This document shows, piece by piece, positions 22,980 to 34,742 of a stretch of 64,000 bases of DNA (position 1 is its first letter; every line of letters starts with the position of its first letter). The notes below the pieces were generated by a model. That model was not told the origin of the DNA and ran no database searches. It saw only the letters and a list, made by a program, of their open reading frames with translations. The position numbers and the translations under genes are program-made. The stretch is taken from positions 97,726,852 through 97,790,851 of the forward strand of contig CM066728.1 in assembly GCA_033961575.1 (NCBI GenBank), written 5' to 3'. The DNA is from Aselliscus stoliczkanus (Eukaryota; Chordata; Mammalia; Chiroptera; Hipposideridae).

Positions 22980-23450
22980 AAATTGTAAACTACATGTAGA
23001 AAATAATGTAACTCATAAGCATAGAGCCCAATGAATTTATACCAATTAAACTAACTCATAAAAAAAACCCAGATCAAGAAATAGACAATTAAATAACCGC
23101 ACCACCAAATTTCCCTCCCAACCTTTATCAGTTTCCCTTAGGCTTATACTGATTTTGAACATGGTATATTAGCTCAGCCTGTTTTTGAACTTTATAGAAA
23201 CACAAATCTGTTTATAAAAATTTATGTTTGTCTTTATCCCTTTAATATAGTATGTAAGAAAATCCTCCCTGTCTTTGAGTTTAGTTGTAGTTTATTTATT
23301 CTCATTGCAACATACTATGTCATTATATGAAGAATGTACTAGAATGTATTTATCTCTGCTTTCGATAAACATTTGCATCATTTCCATTTAGATCTACTAT
23401 GAACAGTGATATAATCAACATTCTTTTAGTGAGATATAACATTTTATTGG
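22980..23450 (-). mobile_element. L1 3'-terminal relic, minus strand
   Basis: Resembles the reverse complement of old L1 ORF2 end/3' UTR: CCCAGATCAAGAAATAGACA, GCCTGTTTTTGAACTTTATA and the CTCATTGC...ACTATG block appear in the expected order (23068-23330). Eroded, no open frame. Confidence 0.65.
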
Positions 23451-23872
23451 AAATGTCACCATGAGTTTTGAAACATCCTATAATTACAAAGAATTTACAG
23501 TATCCTTTCCTTGTGAGAGATAAAGGTTTATATCACCTACAAATGGTAGATTAAAAGAATTGAGAGTATCAACTACCTCGCCGGGATACATGAAAGGTAT
23601 AACCAGAAAGGAGCAGAATGTTCCATAGTCAGTCCACAGGGATTACAGTTATTAAGGGTTCTGGGTAATTTATATCTTTGATATACCCACCTATAGAATC
23701 ATTCATAGGATACCATGAGATGGAGTCAGGGGAGAATCAATAATGATGGTCAATTCAGAGACACTTTGATAGATATCTAGGTATTGTAGTACAGACTGCA
23801 AAAATTATCAGTGGTTTTGCTGGGAAAGACTGCAATATCAATGTCATTGTAATTATTCATGTTTTTCTTAAG

Positions 23873-23947
23873 TCTCTCTCTCTCTCTTTCTCTCTCTCTC
23901 CCTCTCTCTCTCTCTCCACCCCTCCCACCCCCTCCCACCCTCCCTCT
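23873..23947. repeat. Pyrimidine tract (TC)n plus CCCTCCCACC units
   Basis: TC dinucleotides merging into C-rich TCCCACCCCC units. The purine complement gives a chance frame with EREREGE-type sequence. Confidence 0.93.
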
Positions 23948-24145
23948 CCATCCTTCTTTTTTAGGATCCTGACTTGGATTGATATTTCTCCTTCCAACAT
24001 TCCTTGACTCTCTGATATATGGACCAATTCATATATCATACACTGTTGGTCCTCATACAGGGGACCTCAGTTTGAAGTAACAGGCTTCTGGAATCTGAGA
24101 TTATATTGGCATATTAGTGAGGATTCTACAAAGAAACAGAGCCAA

Positions 24146-24247
<102 letters not shown>

Positions 24248-24834
24248 CTTTAAGGATTCAACCCAATTTGGTGGGTTGGTGAGGGCAGCATCTGAATGGG
24301 AGACTGCAGGCTGAAGTTTCAGGGAAGAGTTGCAGTTCAAGACCAAAGACATCTGTCAGGGGGAGGTTCGTCTTTTGTTCTATGCAGCCCTGCACCTGAT
24401 TGGATGAGGCTCACACACATTACAGGAAGTAATCTGTTGACAGTTGGATGTATGTATGTCTCAACAAAAACACTCTCACAGAAAGATCCAGAATAATGTT
24501 TAACCAAATATCTGAGCTCAGACATGTTGACAAATAGTTATTACAATTAGTTAAATCAATATTTTTTAAATCAAACCAAAAAATGAAAAAAAAATCTACC
24601 TAGAGGACTTAGATAAAACCTGAAAGAAGATACATCAGAAAAATCGACACCTAAAGGAATGCTAATTACCTCTCTTGTATCAGTTATTATACTATACTGA
24701 ATGCGTTAGCATGTTGTCTTTTCATCACACTAAATATAGAATAACTTTTTATCCATAATATTCAAAAAATGTAAAAAGCTATATACATGTGGGTATTTAT
24801 ATTTCTGTTCTCTCTCTCAGTAACCTATACTATT

Positions 24835-24960
24835 GGTTCATTTATTCATTCACTTTATTATTCATTTGAAAAATATTTATTGAGTACTTATGTGCCAGAC
24901 ACTCTTCCAATACCTTGAGATATACGTAATGAATAACATGAGAAAAAATATGAAAATCAT
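24835..24960 (-). mobile_element. L2 3' end relic
   Basis: TTCATTTATTCATTCACTTT, then AAAATATTTATTGAGTACTT and ATGTGCCAGACACTCTTCCA are the reverse complement of the L2 3' terminus. Confidence 0.75.
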
Positions 24961-25653
24961 TCACCGCAATTCTCAAATTAGTAAACTCAACATTTTGGAG
25001 CATCTTGAAAAATTTTATCTTGAAATTCTATCTGTTACATATCACATATCTCTTGAACATGTCTACTTTTCTGCCATTCTACTTTTCTAAGTTGCCTACC
25101 TCCTGATCACTTATTTTCAGTTTACTTTCCTTGAACTCAAAAATGCCAGAGCTCAACTGACAACAGTCAATAGTTCTAACAGGCACATTTCTCAATTTTC
25201 TTTCTGCCAATATTACATTAAAAAACAAAAAATCCATTCACTCTAAGTCACCTGTGATAATGGTGTTTACTTCACCCTCCATGTGTAATCTGCAGATGCC
25301 TCAACTGAGTGGGGTGAGATATGCTTGTTAGGTGGTCTTTCCACTATTGATTTTGCACAATGCAATCCAATGTTCACACTACAGAGAGAGTGTCACAAGT
25401 CAAATATCAGCAATCTTAGTCACTTGCTTCCTTCAACTAAAGTAATTTCTGTAACCTAACCACCTAACCTAACAGTCCTCAATGGTTTGGTCCCTCTCAG
25501 CTTTCAATCTTAATGTCATGTCACCTAGTGACATACTGCTCCAGCAACATGAACCTAGGAATGCACATCTTCTCTCCTGACACTGTGGGCCTCGAACATG
25601 AACTTCCAGCTCTAGGGATAGTTTTTCATTTATTGAAAATTCATATAGATATT

Positions 25654-26134
25654 TCATATTTCTTCTTTTTTAAATTAATTAATTTTTTTATATATATATT
25701 TTAGATTTTATTGGGGAATTGGGGGAGGGGAACAGCGTTGGGGAATCACGGAAGGGGAACAGACAAGTTGCTGTCTTTTTGTTCTTCAGTCTAGTTGCGG
25801 AGGACATTGCTTCACTGGCCCATGTTGGTATCGTCATTGCTCTTCCCGGATGAGGCAGATCGGTCGCCGGCCTCTGGATGGTCGCTCACCGTGGCTATAG
25901 GCAGCACACGGTGGCTGCCGGCCACTCACTGTAGCCTATGGCAGCCCACTGCAGCAGGGGCTGCAGCCTACACCATCGCGGGGGCTCGCACAGCCCAGTT
26001 CCAGGTGGAGCTGTTGTTAGCTGTAGGGGGCAGTGTCATTGGACCTCATATGTGGGATCCGAACCGGGGCCGCTGGCATCCAAAAACCAGCTCTTAACGA
26101 ATGCGCCACTCGGCCAGCCCTCATATTTCTTCTT
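25654..26134 (-). mobile_element. Full-length long SINE with perfect 14-bp target duplication
   Basis: TCATATTTCTTCTT at 25654-25667 and 26121-26134. On the plus strand the body runs AGATTTTATTGGGGAATTGG, GGAACAGACAAGTTGCTGTC, a GGCAGC-rich middle, GTAGGGGGCAGTGTCATTGG and the head ending CTCGGCCAGCCC. The AT-rich left part (25668-25703) is the tail on the complement. It carries an extra GGGGAATCACGG segment (25740) also seen in the 31984 copy, so these two may form a subfamily. Confidence 0.94.
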
Positions 26135-26249
26135 AATCATTAATTTCTTAAGGATACTTCCTTAACTCCTAAATTATAGATGTTATCATGTAATCCCTTA
26201 GGTTTGTACTTCATTTCATAGCACTAGTATGATTATAAACATGTCTTTA

Positions 26250-26395
26250 TTTATTTGTTTCTTGGCTATATATCCAGCCAGAGAATAAGCTTCATAAAGT
26301 ATGTAATTAAGTCTGCCTCACTTAATCCAGTGCTTAGCAACAAGGCTTGAGTAGAGCATGTGTTTAATTAATAATTGTTGGATTAATAAAAGAAT
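26250..26395 (+). mobile_element. L2 3' end relic
   Basis: GAGAATAAGCTTCATAAAG, CCAGTGCTTAGCAACAAGG and ATAATTGTTGGATTAAT follow the order of the L2 3' end. Strongly eroded. Confidence 0.65.
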
Positions 26396-27319
26396 AAAAG
26401 GTTAATCAGACACAGAAACAAGTGCTTACAAGACAGTGGTTTCCCACTGATTCCTTACCAATACTCTAACATGAATCTATTAGCATTTCATTCTCGTGTC
26501 ATAGCTGATTCCTTCTTTAAATGGGATGGATCAGATTTCAACATTTCCATGTATATTTTTCAGTTCCCTCTGTATATTCCTATATAGATTCACCCTGGAG
26601 ACTATTTGTTTTCTGAATTTGTCATAAGGCCTAGTCATGTTTACTAAATGATATAATTGCTGAAGATTTTAGTCTTATATTACCATCCATTTCATTTTCC
26701 TTTTGATTTTCCACTTTTCAAACCATCTCATCACTTTTTTTAACACTGTATCATGGGTCTGAACAAATGCTTCATATTCTACCCACTGCTAAAGATCTAA
26801 TCCCTAAACTTCAAAAGTGTGTATTCTGTTTTTTTAATGCAAATTTATAAAATGATATATTTCAATAAAACTTAACCTTAACAGGTTTTAGAAATTTATT
26901 TACTAAGTTTGCATACATGTTTGCAATAGTATCTAAATTATGGGCCAAACCTAAATGATTCTGTGTGGCTACAATCAATTGAAATATATTTAAAAGAAAA
27001 AAAAATTTAGATAAAAAAGTAAAAGTCAAATGCATATAGAGAAAATTCATAAGAGGGAACATAGAATTATTTGAAAAAGGGAAATTTTCAAGGAAAGCAA
27101 ATTTTTGTACACGTGGGCTATGAGAATCCAAGATTTGTAATCCTTTAATTTCCCAAGATACCTTGATAACATGAATTTCTCCTTCCTTTAATGGAGTAAG
27201 TATAAATCGATCTCAGATATCCCAGTGTATTCTAGGTGAGGTTGGCCTATATTGTGATTTGATTGATCAAAAATGAAATAGATTTAGGAAGACTTACTGT
27301 TTGCATCATCATGAGACTT

Positions 27320-27788
27320 CCTGAAATTAATATTGTTTTTTTTTTTTTTTTTTTTTAAAAGATTTTATTGGGGAATTGGGGGAGGGGAACAGACAAGTTG
27401 CTGTCTTTTTGTTCTTCAGTCTAGTTGTGGAGGACGTTGCTTCACTGGCCCGTGTTGGTATCGTCATTGCGCTCTTCCCGGATGAGGCAGATCGGTCACC
27501 GGCCTCTGGATGGTCGCTCACCGCGGCTATTGGCAGCTCACGCTGGCTGCCAGCCACTCACGCTGGGTGCCGGCCACTCACTGTAGCCCATGGCAGCCCA
27601 CTGCAGCAGGGGCTGCAGCCTACTCTGTCACCGGGGCTTGCACAGCCCAGCTCCAGGTGGAGCTGTTGTTAGCTGTAGAGGGCAGTGTCACTGGCCCTCC
27701 TATGTGGGATCCGAACCAGAGCCGCTGGCATCCCAAAACCAGCTCTTAACCAATGCGCCACTCATCCGGCCCCTGAAATTAATATTGT
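27320..27788 (-). mobile_element. Full-length long SINE with perfect 17-bp target duplication
   Basis: CCTGAAATTAATATTGT at 27320-27336 and 27772-27788. The plus strand begins with a T21 run and AAAAGATTTTATTGGGGAAT, and the head ends CACTCATCCGGCCC. The duplicated GGCTGCCAGCCACTCACGC unit (27540-27585) corresponds to the GAGTGGC units of the 10 kb copy. The perfect duplication and long tail indicate a recent insertion. Confidence 0.95.
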
Positions 27789-27827
27789 AACCATAAAACC
27801 ACAAAACATTTAGTATGATATTTTGAT

Positions 27828-28076
27828 TGGAATGTTCTCCCTTCATTGCCTTATTCTCATCATTTTAGGTCTCGATGCAAATGCCAAGTCCTCTGTAAAG
27901 TCTTTCATTACCATTCTGCCAATAACAGCAATACCTCACTCAGCCAGTCTCCAATGTTACCCTATTGGACTTTCCCCAGAATATCTCATTATCTGCCATT
28001 ATTTATGTACTCTTCAGACCAAAATGAGGGCAGGTAGTTTTAATTCCTAGACTATTATTTGGCACTTGGTAAGGGT
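27828..28076 (+). mobile_element. L2 relic
   Basis: Segments around 27870-27900 (AAATGCCAAGTCCTCTGTAA), 27955-28000 and 28005-28060 follow the order of the L2 3' region. Two short chance frames lie here; none is coding in the L2 sense. Confidence 0.55.
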
Positions 28077-28454
28077 TAAATTTTTGTTAAGGACATATGC
28101 ATTTAATACAGTACAAAGGAATGCAAATAACAATCATCTCATCTTTTTTTCGATGAATAATTGAAAAAACTAATAAGTAATGAAAACTGTTTTCTATGAT
28201 TTGCTACTCACCTTGAGTTATAAAATGGCTATTTGTAATCAGAAAAATACAATTTACTTTTGTCTGATAACAACACAGCATGTTTAGGAGATTATAAACT
28301 CAACAAAATAAATTGTTAAGCGAACCATTATCAGTATGAGCAAAATGTGCTTCAGTGTGTAGGTCATCTGTAAAAATTAACCAAGGTTAATGGTTCCAAG
28401 AATAGGGTGTGGAGCTTGTCAGGTTGTTTTGCACCTCCTGACTTACTACAAGCA

Positions 28455-28615
28455 CTACAGATGTAATTCTTCAAAGCTTTGAAGACCTCATCTATAAAAC
28501 AGGGATAATAAATTATCGCATCTGTGGTAATTTTGAAAGTTTAAAGAAATGTAACATATAAAAAGCTTAAGATAGTTCCTGATATGTGTTAAGCAATTAA
28601 TGCCACTTATTAGTA
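28455..28615 (+). mobile_element. MIR relic
   Basis: ACCTCATCTATAAAACAGGG (28486-28505), ATAATAAATTAT, and AAAAGCTTAAGATAGTTCCT match the order of the MIR core and 3' part. Confidence 0.65.
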
Positions 28616-28934
28616 TTATACCTATATTAGTATATTTGAGTGTATGAGAACTTTTACTGAATCATTAATATTCATATGTGTGGATTATAATGTTTATTCT
28701 ATATTTGAAATATGGGTATATGCATATTATGCATTCAAGTGTAAAATTAAACATGTATTCTTAAGATGAGATTTTAGACCTTATATGACAGTTTTTAATT
28801 ATTTCAAACATCAGAATTATAGTTTTATTATCTACTCATATGTGGTTAATCAGAGGGGGGAAAAATTCAAGAGGCACTGAATTCACATGAAACAAACTAA
28901 AAAGATGTGTCTGGTATGATATAAATTCAAAAAA

Positions 28935-29050
28935 TATTAAATGTATTGGAATAACATTAGTTAATAAAAATATAAGGTTTTCAGGTGCACAATTATATAA
29001 TACATCATTTGTATATTGCAGTGTGTTAACCACCCAAAGTCAAATCTAAA
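28935..29050 (-). mobile_element. LINE 3' end relic, diverged copy of the 21.1 kb element
   Basis: AATTATATAATACATCATTT and CAGTGTGTTAACCACCCAAA align with the element at 21085-21275. No tail or duplication preserved. Confidence 0.6.
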
Positions 29051-29724
29051 ATTTTAAGAAAAGTTATTTTATATGGGATTCTGAATGGATTAGACTGTAA
29101 TTGCCCTTGGACAATTTAAGTACTTCACAAAGATAAAGTAAGCAAGAGTTATATTTTAATCTTCCTTTAAATGGATTGTCTAAATCTTTTATGAGCTGAC
29201 TAGGGTAAATCCATCGTATAAAGACTCACCTCATTCATTAAATAAATATGTTATGACAATATATCAGTTACTATTAATTCTGATTTTGAATTACAAAGTG
29301 AAAGGAACTATATAAAATGCAAATTACTTAATCAGGTTACTAGCATGGCATACATTTGCATAAAGGAGAGAGAACTGAAACGTAGTGAAATGAGGGTTTC
29401 AAATGTCCAATATTTTCTGTTATTTAATAATCCTTGTCTCCATATAGCATACATAATTTAAACTTAGATGTTTTCTTATTAATATGCTAACAAATAATTT
29501 ATTGTAGCTTAAAACAAATAGTTTAACATTAAACTTCTCCAGTAAAAAATAAATTATACTTGGTAAGATATTAAGACATCAGAAATAACATTTACAAAAA
29601 TACGAGCATCTGCTCTAGAAATCTTTATTTGCTGAATGATATGCAATATTTAATGAAATGCAATATTAATCAGCCTTGAAGAATATGTACATACAGAATG
29701 TAGTACCCAGACTTTGCTATATTA

Positions 29725-29755
29725 AAAAAATAAATAAATAAATAAATAAATAAAA
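29725..29755. repeat. (AAAT)n tract
   Basis: About six AAAT units in an A-rich run. Confidence 0.93.
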
Positions 29756-29925
29756 ATTGGAACTTTCTTTCAGTAATTTACTAAGTGTTTGGCCTTGGGC
29801 AAATTACTTTGCTAAGATGAGTTTTGGTTTCCTGATATTTAACGGAAATAATGGTGTCAGCTTACATAATTGGTATAAGGATTGTATAAAAAAAAATCAC
29901 TTTGCATACTAAAAATGATAGGAAA
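29755..29925 (+). mobile_element. MIR relic
   Basis: GTTTGGCCTTGGGCAAATTA, then TTTCCTGATATTTAACGGAA and ATAATGGTGTCAGCTTACAT correspond to the MIR core and downstream order. Confidence 0.65.
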
Positions 29926-30229
29926 CACTTGATAGAACAATTATTGTTGTATTTAAATTAATAATTTAAAAATTCCTGAATCCAATTAATAACTATACAT
30001 TGTCTCCCTCAATTTACATAACTCATTATGTAGTCATCATATTTTGAAGTAAGCAAATGCAATTAATTATGCATAACATAAATATATTTAACTGTAGACT
30101 GAAGTTAAATCATTTTTTAAACTATATTTACCTGAAAAAGTAGAAGTGTAGACTTACAATAAATTCTAAATTATCAATGGTTTTATTCCGAAAATTCTAA
30201 AATATGTACAAATATTAATATCCACTGAT

Positions 30230-30660
30230 TCAGGTAATCATCATTTATAATTCTCCTGCTCCTTTTTATTCCCCATGTGGCCTGTAATTAGATTAGGGCC
30301 CTATGGGAATGCTCCCTGCTGGGTATCCCTATGAAATAATTACACCACATGGCATATAAAAGGTTTATATTCACACTGGTATTTTGATTTCTTTAGAAAC
30401 ACAAATGCATCTGTCCTCAACACAATTAGGATGAGCCATATTGAAGATAATCAAAATAAATAATGAAAAATGGTTTGCTTGATGTGGAAAATAAGGTATA
30501 ATGTCTAATCAGGCATTGGCAAAGCTCTGAAAGTGATGCTGTGTGGAATTAGCATATTTAATGAAAATTGATTTTGTTTATGAACAGAGGTAATGGATAT
30601 GCCTGCATAATTTCTGGGCACTGGCTCCTAGTTATTAATTATTATTTTATAATTTACCCA
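30230..30660. other. Candidate conserved noncoding element
   Basis: Repeat-free stretch with a composition more balanced than its surroundings and many homeodomain-like motifs: TGTAATTAGATTAGGGCC, GTTATTAATTATTATT, GGTAATCATC, AATTAGGATG. Blocks such as AATCAGGCATTGGCAAAG look like deeply conserved developmental enhancers in gene deserts. This is pattern inference only; no alignment was possible. Confidence 0.35.
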
Positions 30661-31469
30661 AGACAATTCAAGCCAAAGGTAGCATCTGTTTGGCACTGAA
30701 AGTTCCACTTAGATTTAATTTTCCAGTTCAACAGAAATAGGTACGGAGAGTCAAATAAACTATTCAAGGTCACAAAAATAGCAATCTGCCTTCATTAAAG
30801 ATCTGTAATCTACCGTAGAAGGAATCAATTGCAGGAGTTTACCAGCAAAATAAGTTGCTGGCTATATGTTATGAGGATACAAAAATTGGAGTGTAGGAAA
30901 GAATTACAAAGAGATCTGTTTTTTCAATAAAAATTTCCTACTCCTTCAAAATTTCTAAACATATATTCATAATCTCTATGTTAATACTTTCTTGCAGTTA
31001 TATTCTTTCATTATCTTTCTCACTTTAGTCAGAAAACAATTAAAAAGTACGCCACAATGTCTGTGCCATCAAATTGTAAATAATTCTTTGAATTAATATT
31101 CAGATATCTGTGAAACTTTATATGTGTGACTAAAATTGAATTTAACTTTTAAAAATTTGTTTAAAAAATGTCAGCCTCTAAGCCAGTCTTCAGATTGGTA
31201 CACCTTCTAAAAATTAACTAATTTATGCATTCTTGACATTTGCATAGTTTTTCACATTTAAAAATTTATTGTAACATTTAATTTCAAGCCCAACAATAAT
31301 CACAATAGAGATTTTGTTAATGTTACTACTTCACAAATGAAGCAGTTAAAATGATGAGAGAAGATTATAAAATTCATACATTTAATTAGTGACACAGAAG
31401 GACTATAATCCAGGAAGGTGCAGGTATCCTGTTCTTTATGCACTTTAATATTAAGCCCATTGTGAAGCT

Positions 31470-31535
31470 CAGAGTGGGGTTCAATTGGGGGTACAGCTCA
31501 GTGGTAGAGCATTTGACTGCAGAGTGGGGTTGAAT
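31470..31535 (+). pseudogene. tRNA-Cys(GCA)-like 5' fragment within a 16-bp direct repeat
   Basis: 31487-31522 reads GGGGGTACAGCTCAGTGGTA then GAGCATTTGACTGCAG, matching cytoplasmic tRNA-Cys from base 1 to just past the GCA anticodon, with one change (TATAGC to TACAGC). The A-box is intact. Anticodon 3' stem, variable loop and T-arm are missing or replaced. A 16-bp direct repeat, 15 of 16 identical (31470-31485 and 31520-31535), flanks it. Not a functional tRNA. It may be a retroposed tRNA 5' half, though the right repeat also resembles a degraded T-arm (GGTTGAATCC). Confidence 0.7.
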
Positions 31536-31983
31536 CCATATTGGGTGAAATGAATCATGTTGAATTCTCCTGCTCCTTCTATTATACATCGTTACCTCAT
31601 TCAGAGACAAAAGTCTGTGTTTTTATTTTGTTCAGTGTCATGATTCCAAGGATATTCCTTTATGAAATTTTGCTATTTTATGGAAAATTCTCTTGGGCAC
31701 TAGTCAGTGCTTTAGTTCCCAGTTTGGCTTGTCATTAAATGATTCTGGACACATTATGAAATTCTATTGGTAGAAGGTGTTTGTCTTCCTTTAGATAATG
31801 AGTTAGAGAACTTCTTAAAAATAGAACATAGCGTATCATATTGCCAGATAATTCATTGAATCATAGCTTTACTTGTATCTGTAGTATACAATTATACATG
31901 CTAAATGTTCTGTCTATAAAATCCATGCAGAACTAAAAAGGGATGAACTTTAGTATTAGTAACGATTGCATATTTTATCTCAT

Positions 31984-32401
31984 TTTTTTTTTAATTGGGT
32001 GAGGGAATAGCATTGGGGAATCAGGGAAGGGGAACAGACAAGTTGTCCTTTGGTTCTTCAGTCTAGTTGTGGAGGATGTTGCTTAACTGGTCCAAGTTGG
32101 TATTATGATCATTGCGCTCTTCCCGGGTGAGGCAGTCGCTCGCCGGCCACTGGACTGCCACTCATGGTGGCTCACGGCAACCAACGAAAGCGCCGCACAC
32201 CAGCTGCCGGCAAGCCCCACTGCAGCCTATGCAGGCGAGCGACTCTCAGCCGATAAGCTCCAGGTCTAGCTTTTGTTCACCATCTTAGCTGTAGAGGGCG
32301 CAGCATCACTAGCCCTCATGTGGGATCTGAACCAGGGCCCTGCTGCTTAGAGCTGGTGCTCCCAAGCCAACTCTTAACCAATGAGCCACTCAGCTGGCCC
32401 C
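31984..32401 (-). mobile_element. Full-length long SINE, diverged copy
   Basis: The T-run and AATTGGGTGAGGGAATAGCA (shared with the 25.7 kb subfamily), GGAACAGACAAGTTGTCCTT, CATCTTAGCTGTAGAGGGCG and a head ending CACTCAGCTGGCCCC. Target duplication not clear, consistent with greater age. Confidence 0.85.
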
Positions 32402-32662
32402 TGTATCAGTATTTTTAAAGCAGTATCTCTTCCTTTGTATTGCATATATTTTGATATCTTTTAAGAATAATATTTCTGATAAATTTCCCTACAGAATAAC
32501 ATGTGAGATATTAAATGACATTAAATTTGAATATTTATCAGTCAGAAAAGGGGGAGGAGAATGTATTGCCTCATTGCTGCTGTAGCAGTATTCTATGTGA
32601 CTATATTTATGTATCACCAATACAATCTAATAACTTTACGTAACCATGTGCTATCTTTTTTG

Positions 32663-32667
<5 letters not shown>

Positions 32668-32705
<38 letters not shown>
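32668..32705. repeat. (CA)n microsatellite
   Basis: About 18 CA units ending ACCACTG. Confidence 0.95.
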
Positions 32706-32706
<1 letters not shown>

Positions 32707-32739
32707 ACTGACCCCCCTTTTTATTTATTTATTTTTCTA

Positions 32740-32741
32740 AA

Positions 32742-32776
<35 letters not shown>

Positions 32777-32915
32777 TTTAAGCTGAGCCATCCTGCCACC
32801 TGTTAGCAGCTCAGTGGCAGCTCAGATCTGGGAGGGAAAAGAAACAGCAACCCTGTTGCTCAGAGTTCGGACTCTTGAGCGAGCTCTTAATCAACTGAGC
32901 CACTCGGCCAGTCCC
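32740..32915 (-). mobile_element. Short 'AACTGAGCC' SINE with (ATT)n tail
   Basis: An ATT trinucleotide array of about ten units (32746-32776) replaces the A-tail on the complement. It is followed by AAGCTGAGCCATCCTGCCAC and a head ending CACTCGGCCAGTCCC. Confidence 0.82.
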
Positions 32916-33239
32916 TTTTGTACTTTTTAAAGATGGTGAATATCATTTACATCAGTGGCTATACATAGTGTTCAAACAGGCAGGCTTTATAAAGGACCAG
33001 TTTGACTTTGCCCAATATTTTCTGGTATTCTCATAAGTCTTTTGAATATTTCTTGCCTCTTAACAAATGAGCTTCAGGAAAGAACCTGATAATATCATCC
33101 TTCCTATTGAATAATAAAAATCACATTTGATATCATACAGAAGAAAACGAATAACTGGGTGAGGTCATTCTGACCTTTCTTCAACTCACAAACTTTCAGT
33201 AATTTATGTGATCATTTAACAAGTATTGTTTGTCCATTT

Positions 33240-33358
33240 TTTTTTTTTTACCAGACATTGTGTCATTCTGAATCTAGAAGAGTAGACCAAAATGCTATTT
33301 TCAGGAAGCTTTCATTCTAATGGGAGGAAAAGTGACCCACAACTAAATCAATTGTCAC
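33240..33358 (-). mobile_element. L2 relic
   Basis: ACCAGACATTGTGTCATTCT and AGGAAGCTTTCATTCTAATG correspond to the reverse complement of the L2 3' region (size-gene-location order preserved). Confidence 0.6.
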
Positions 33359-33361
33359 AAT

Positions 33362-33775
33362 AGAGTCATGTGTTGCTTAACAAAGGGGATGTGTTCTGAG
33401 AAATGTGTTTTTAGGCAATTGTGTCATTGGGCGAACTTCATAAATGTACTTATGCAAACCTAGATGCACTTTCCACACACTGAAGCTAAAAGGTGCAACC
33501 TACTGCCCCTAGGCTACAGTCTTGTACAGCACATTACTGTACTGAATATTGTAGTGACTACAACACAATGGTAAGTATTTGTGTATCTAAACCTAGAAGA
33601 GGTCGAGTAAAAATTATATATGAGAAATAAAACATGGCATACCTGTGTGGGGCAGGCACCATGAATGAAGCTTGCAGGACTGGAAGTTACTCTGGGTGAG
33701 TGAATGAGTGATCAATGAAGTGAAGGCCTAGGACATTACCACTTACTACTATAGACTTTATAAACATTGTCCCAC
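33362..33775. mobile_element. Tigger/pogo-like DNA transposon terminus
   Basis: AGTCATGTGTTGCTTAACA, then GATGTGTTCTGAGAAATGTG, CTACAGTCTTGTACAGCACA, AACACAATGGTAAGTATTTG, ATGAATGAAGCTTGCAGGAC and TAGACTTTATAAACATTG follow a Tigger-type element as remembered, end to interior. Transposase is not recognisable. The opposite terminus appears at 34682-34722. Confidence 0.75.
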
Positions 33776-34681
33776 AAGCCCTCCCTCTGCTTGCTTCTGA
33801 CAAGGTCAGAAATAAAACCTGGAAGCTGTCAATGCTGCTCCATGAATACAGATAGGAGATGGACTGATTGAAAATATCAAGGAGGGACAGGCTGGGTAAG
33901 GTATAAATTCCAAAATATCGGCTGTCAGGAGGGAGTGAAAAATGGCCAGAGAATCGGTAGGAATCAGAAATATAAGTGGAGAGATAAGGGAACATAGGGG
34001 ATTCCTATGGCAATATGGTTTTGGCTATTGCATGTTGGAGCAGTGGTCAGATTAAGGAAATTTGTGATATTCATTTAAAAAAAAGAAGGTGTTTAACAGG
34101 GAGAGGATGTAGAATTCAAGTTTTAATATTTTGACTGGAAATTTTTTTTTGGTTCCGTTGACCCTATTTGGCACAAAGGGCTCTTTCTCAGATTGAATTG
34201 ACGGAAAAAATTAAATAAAACTTATCTGTGCTTGACATCATTACAGCCTGAAAATATTTCCAAAATACAGGAACAGGCTGGCTTCACACGGCCACAGAAA
34301 GCTTTTACTTAAAGTGGCCGTGACATTTAACACTTGTTCAGGTCGCTCCTATGGATCCATGGCCTTACACAAGCTCTTAGGTCCTCAGCAAAGAATTCAT
34401 AACAACATTCTCTGAAGGCCATCGTGCAGGACCTGGGGGGTTGCAGCACCCTCTAGGGGACAGGCTCCCTTGTGCTGAAACAGGCACATGGCTGACTGAT
34501 ACGGAAACTGGGCACTCAGAATCAACGGTGCTGTGAATGACAAGGAATCTACTGCCAAGCCCCAAAGATATTTCCCCTGTCAGAGAGAGAGAGAAAAAAT
34601 CCTCCTCACCTACATATTCCTCCATTTCTTGGAGGAAATTCAGCTTCGTCATAAACTTATGGCCCAACTCTGTCATATTCA
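33776..34681. other. Unassigned interior between two Tigger-like ends
   Basis: About 900 bp that does not match the expected interior as I recall it. Contains GATAAAATC-poor, fairly balanced sequence around 34230-34530 with two overlapping antisense chance frames. Could be a foreign insert or a very diverged core. Confidence 0.4.
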
Positions 34682-34722
34682 TGGCCCATTATTGACCGAA
34701 ACGTTAATGCAGTACCTGACTG
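34682..34722. mobile_element. Opposite Tigger-like terminus
   Basis: GGCCCATTATTGACCGAAAC and ACGTTAATGCAGTACCTGAC end in CTGACTG, the expected distal end of the element starting at 33362. Confidence 0.65.
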
Positions 34723-34742
34723 CAATGATTAAGTACAGTGTC

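Noticed and set aside
25795..26097. 100-codon frame
   Set aside because: Antisense to a long SINE.
27376..27672. 98-codon frame plus overlapping 76-79-codon frames
   Set aside because: All within one long SINE with a 17-bp target duplication.
33687..33995. 102-codon minus-strand frame
   Set aside because: Starts in unassigned DNA and ends within the Tigger-like end; no transposase motif.
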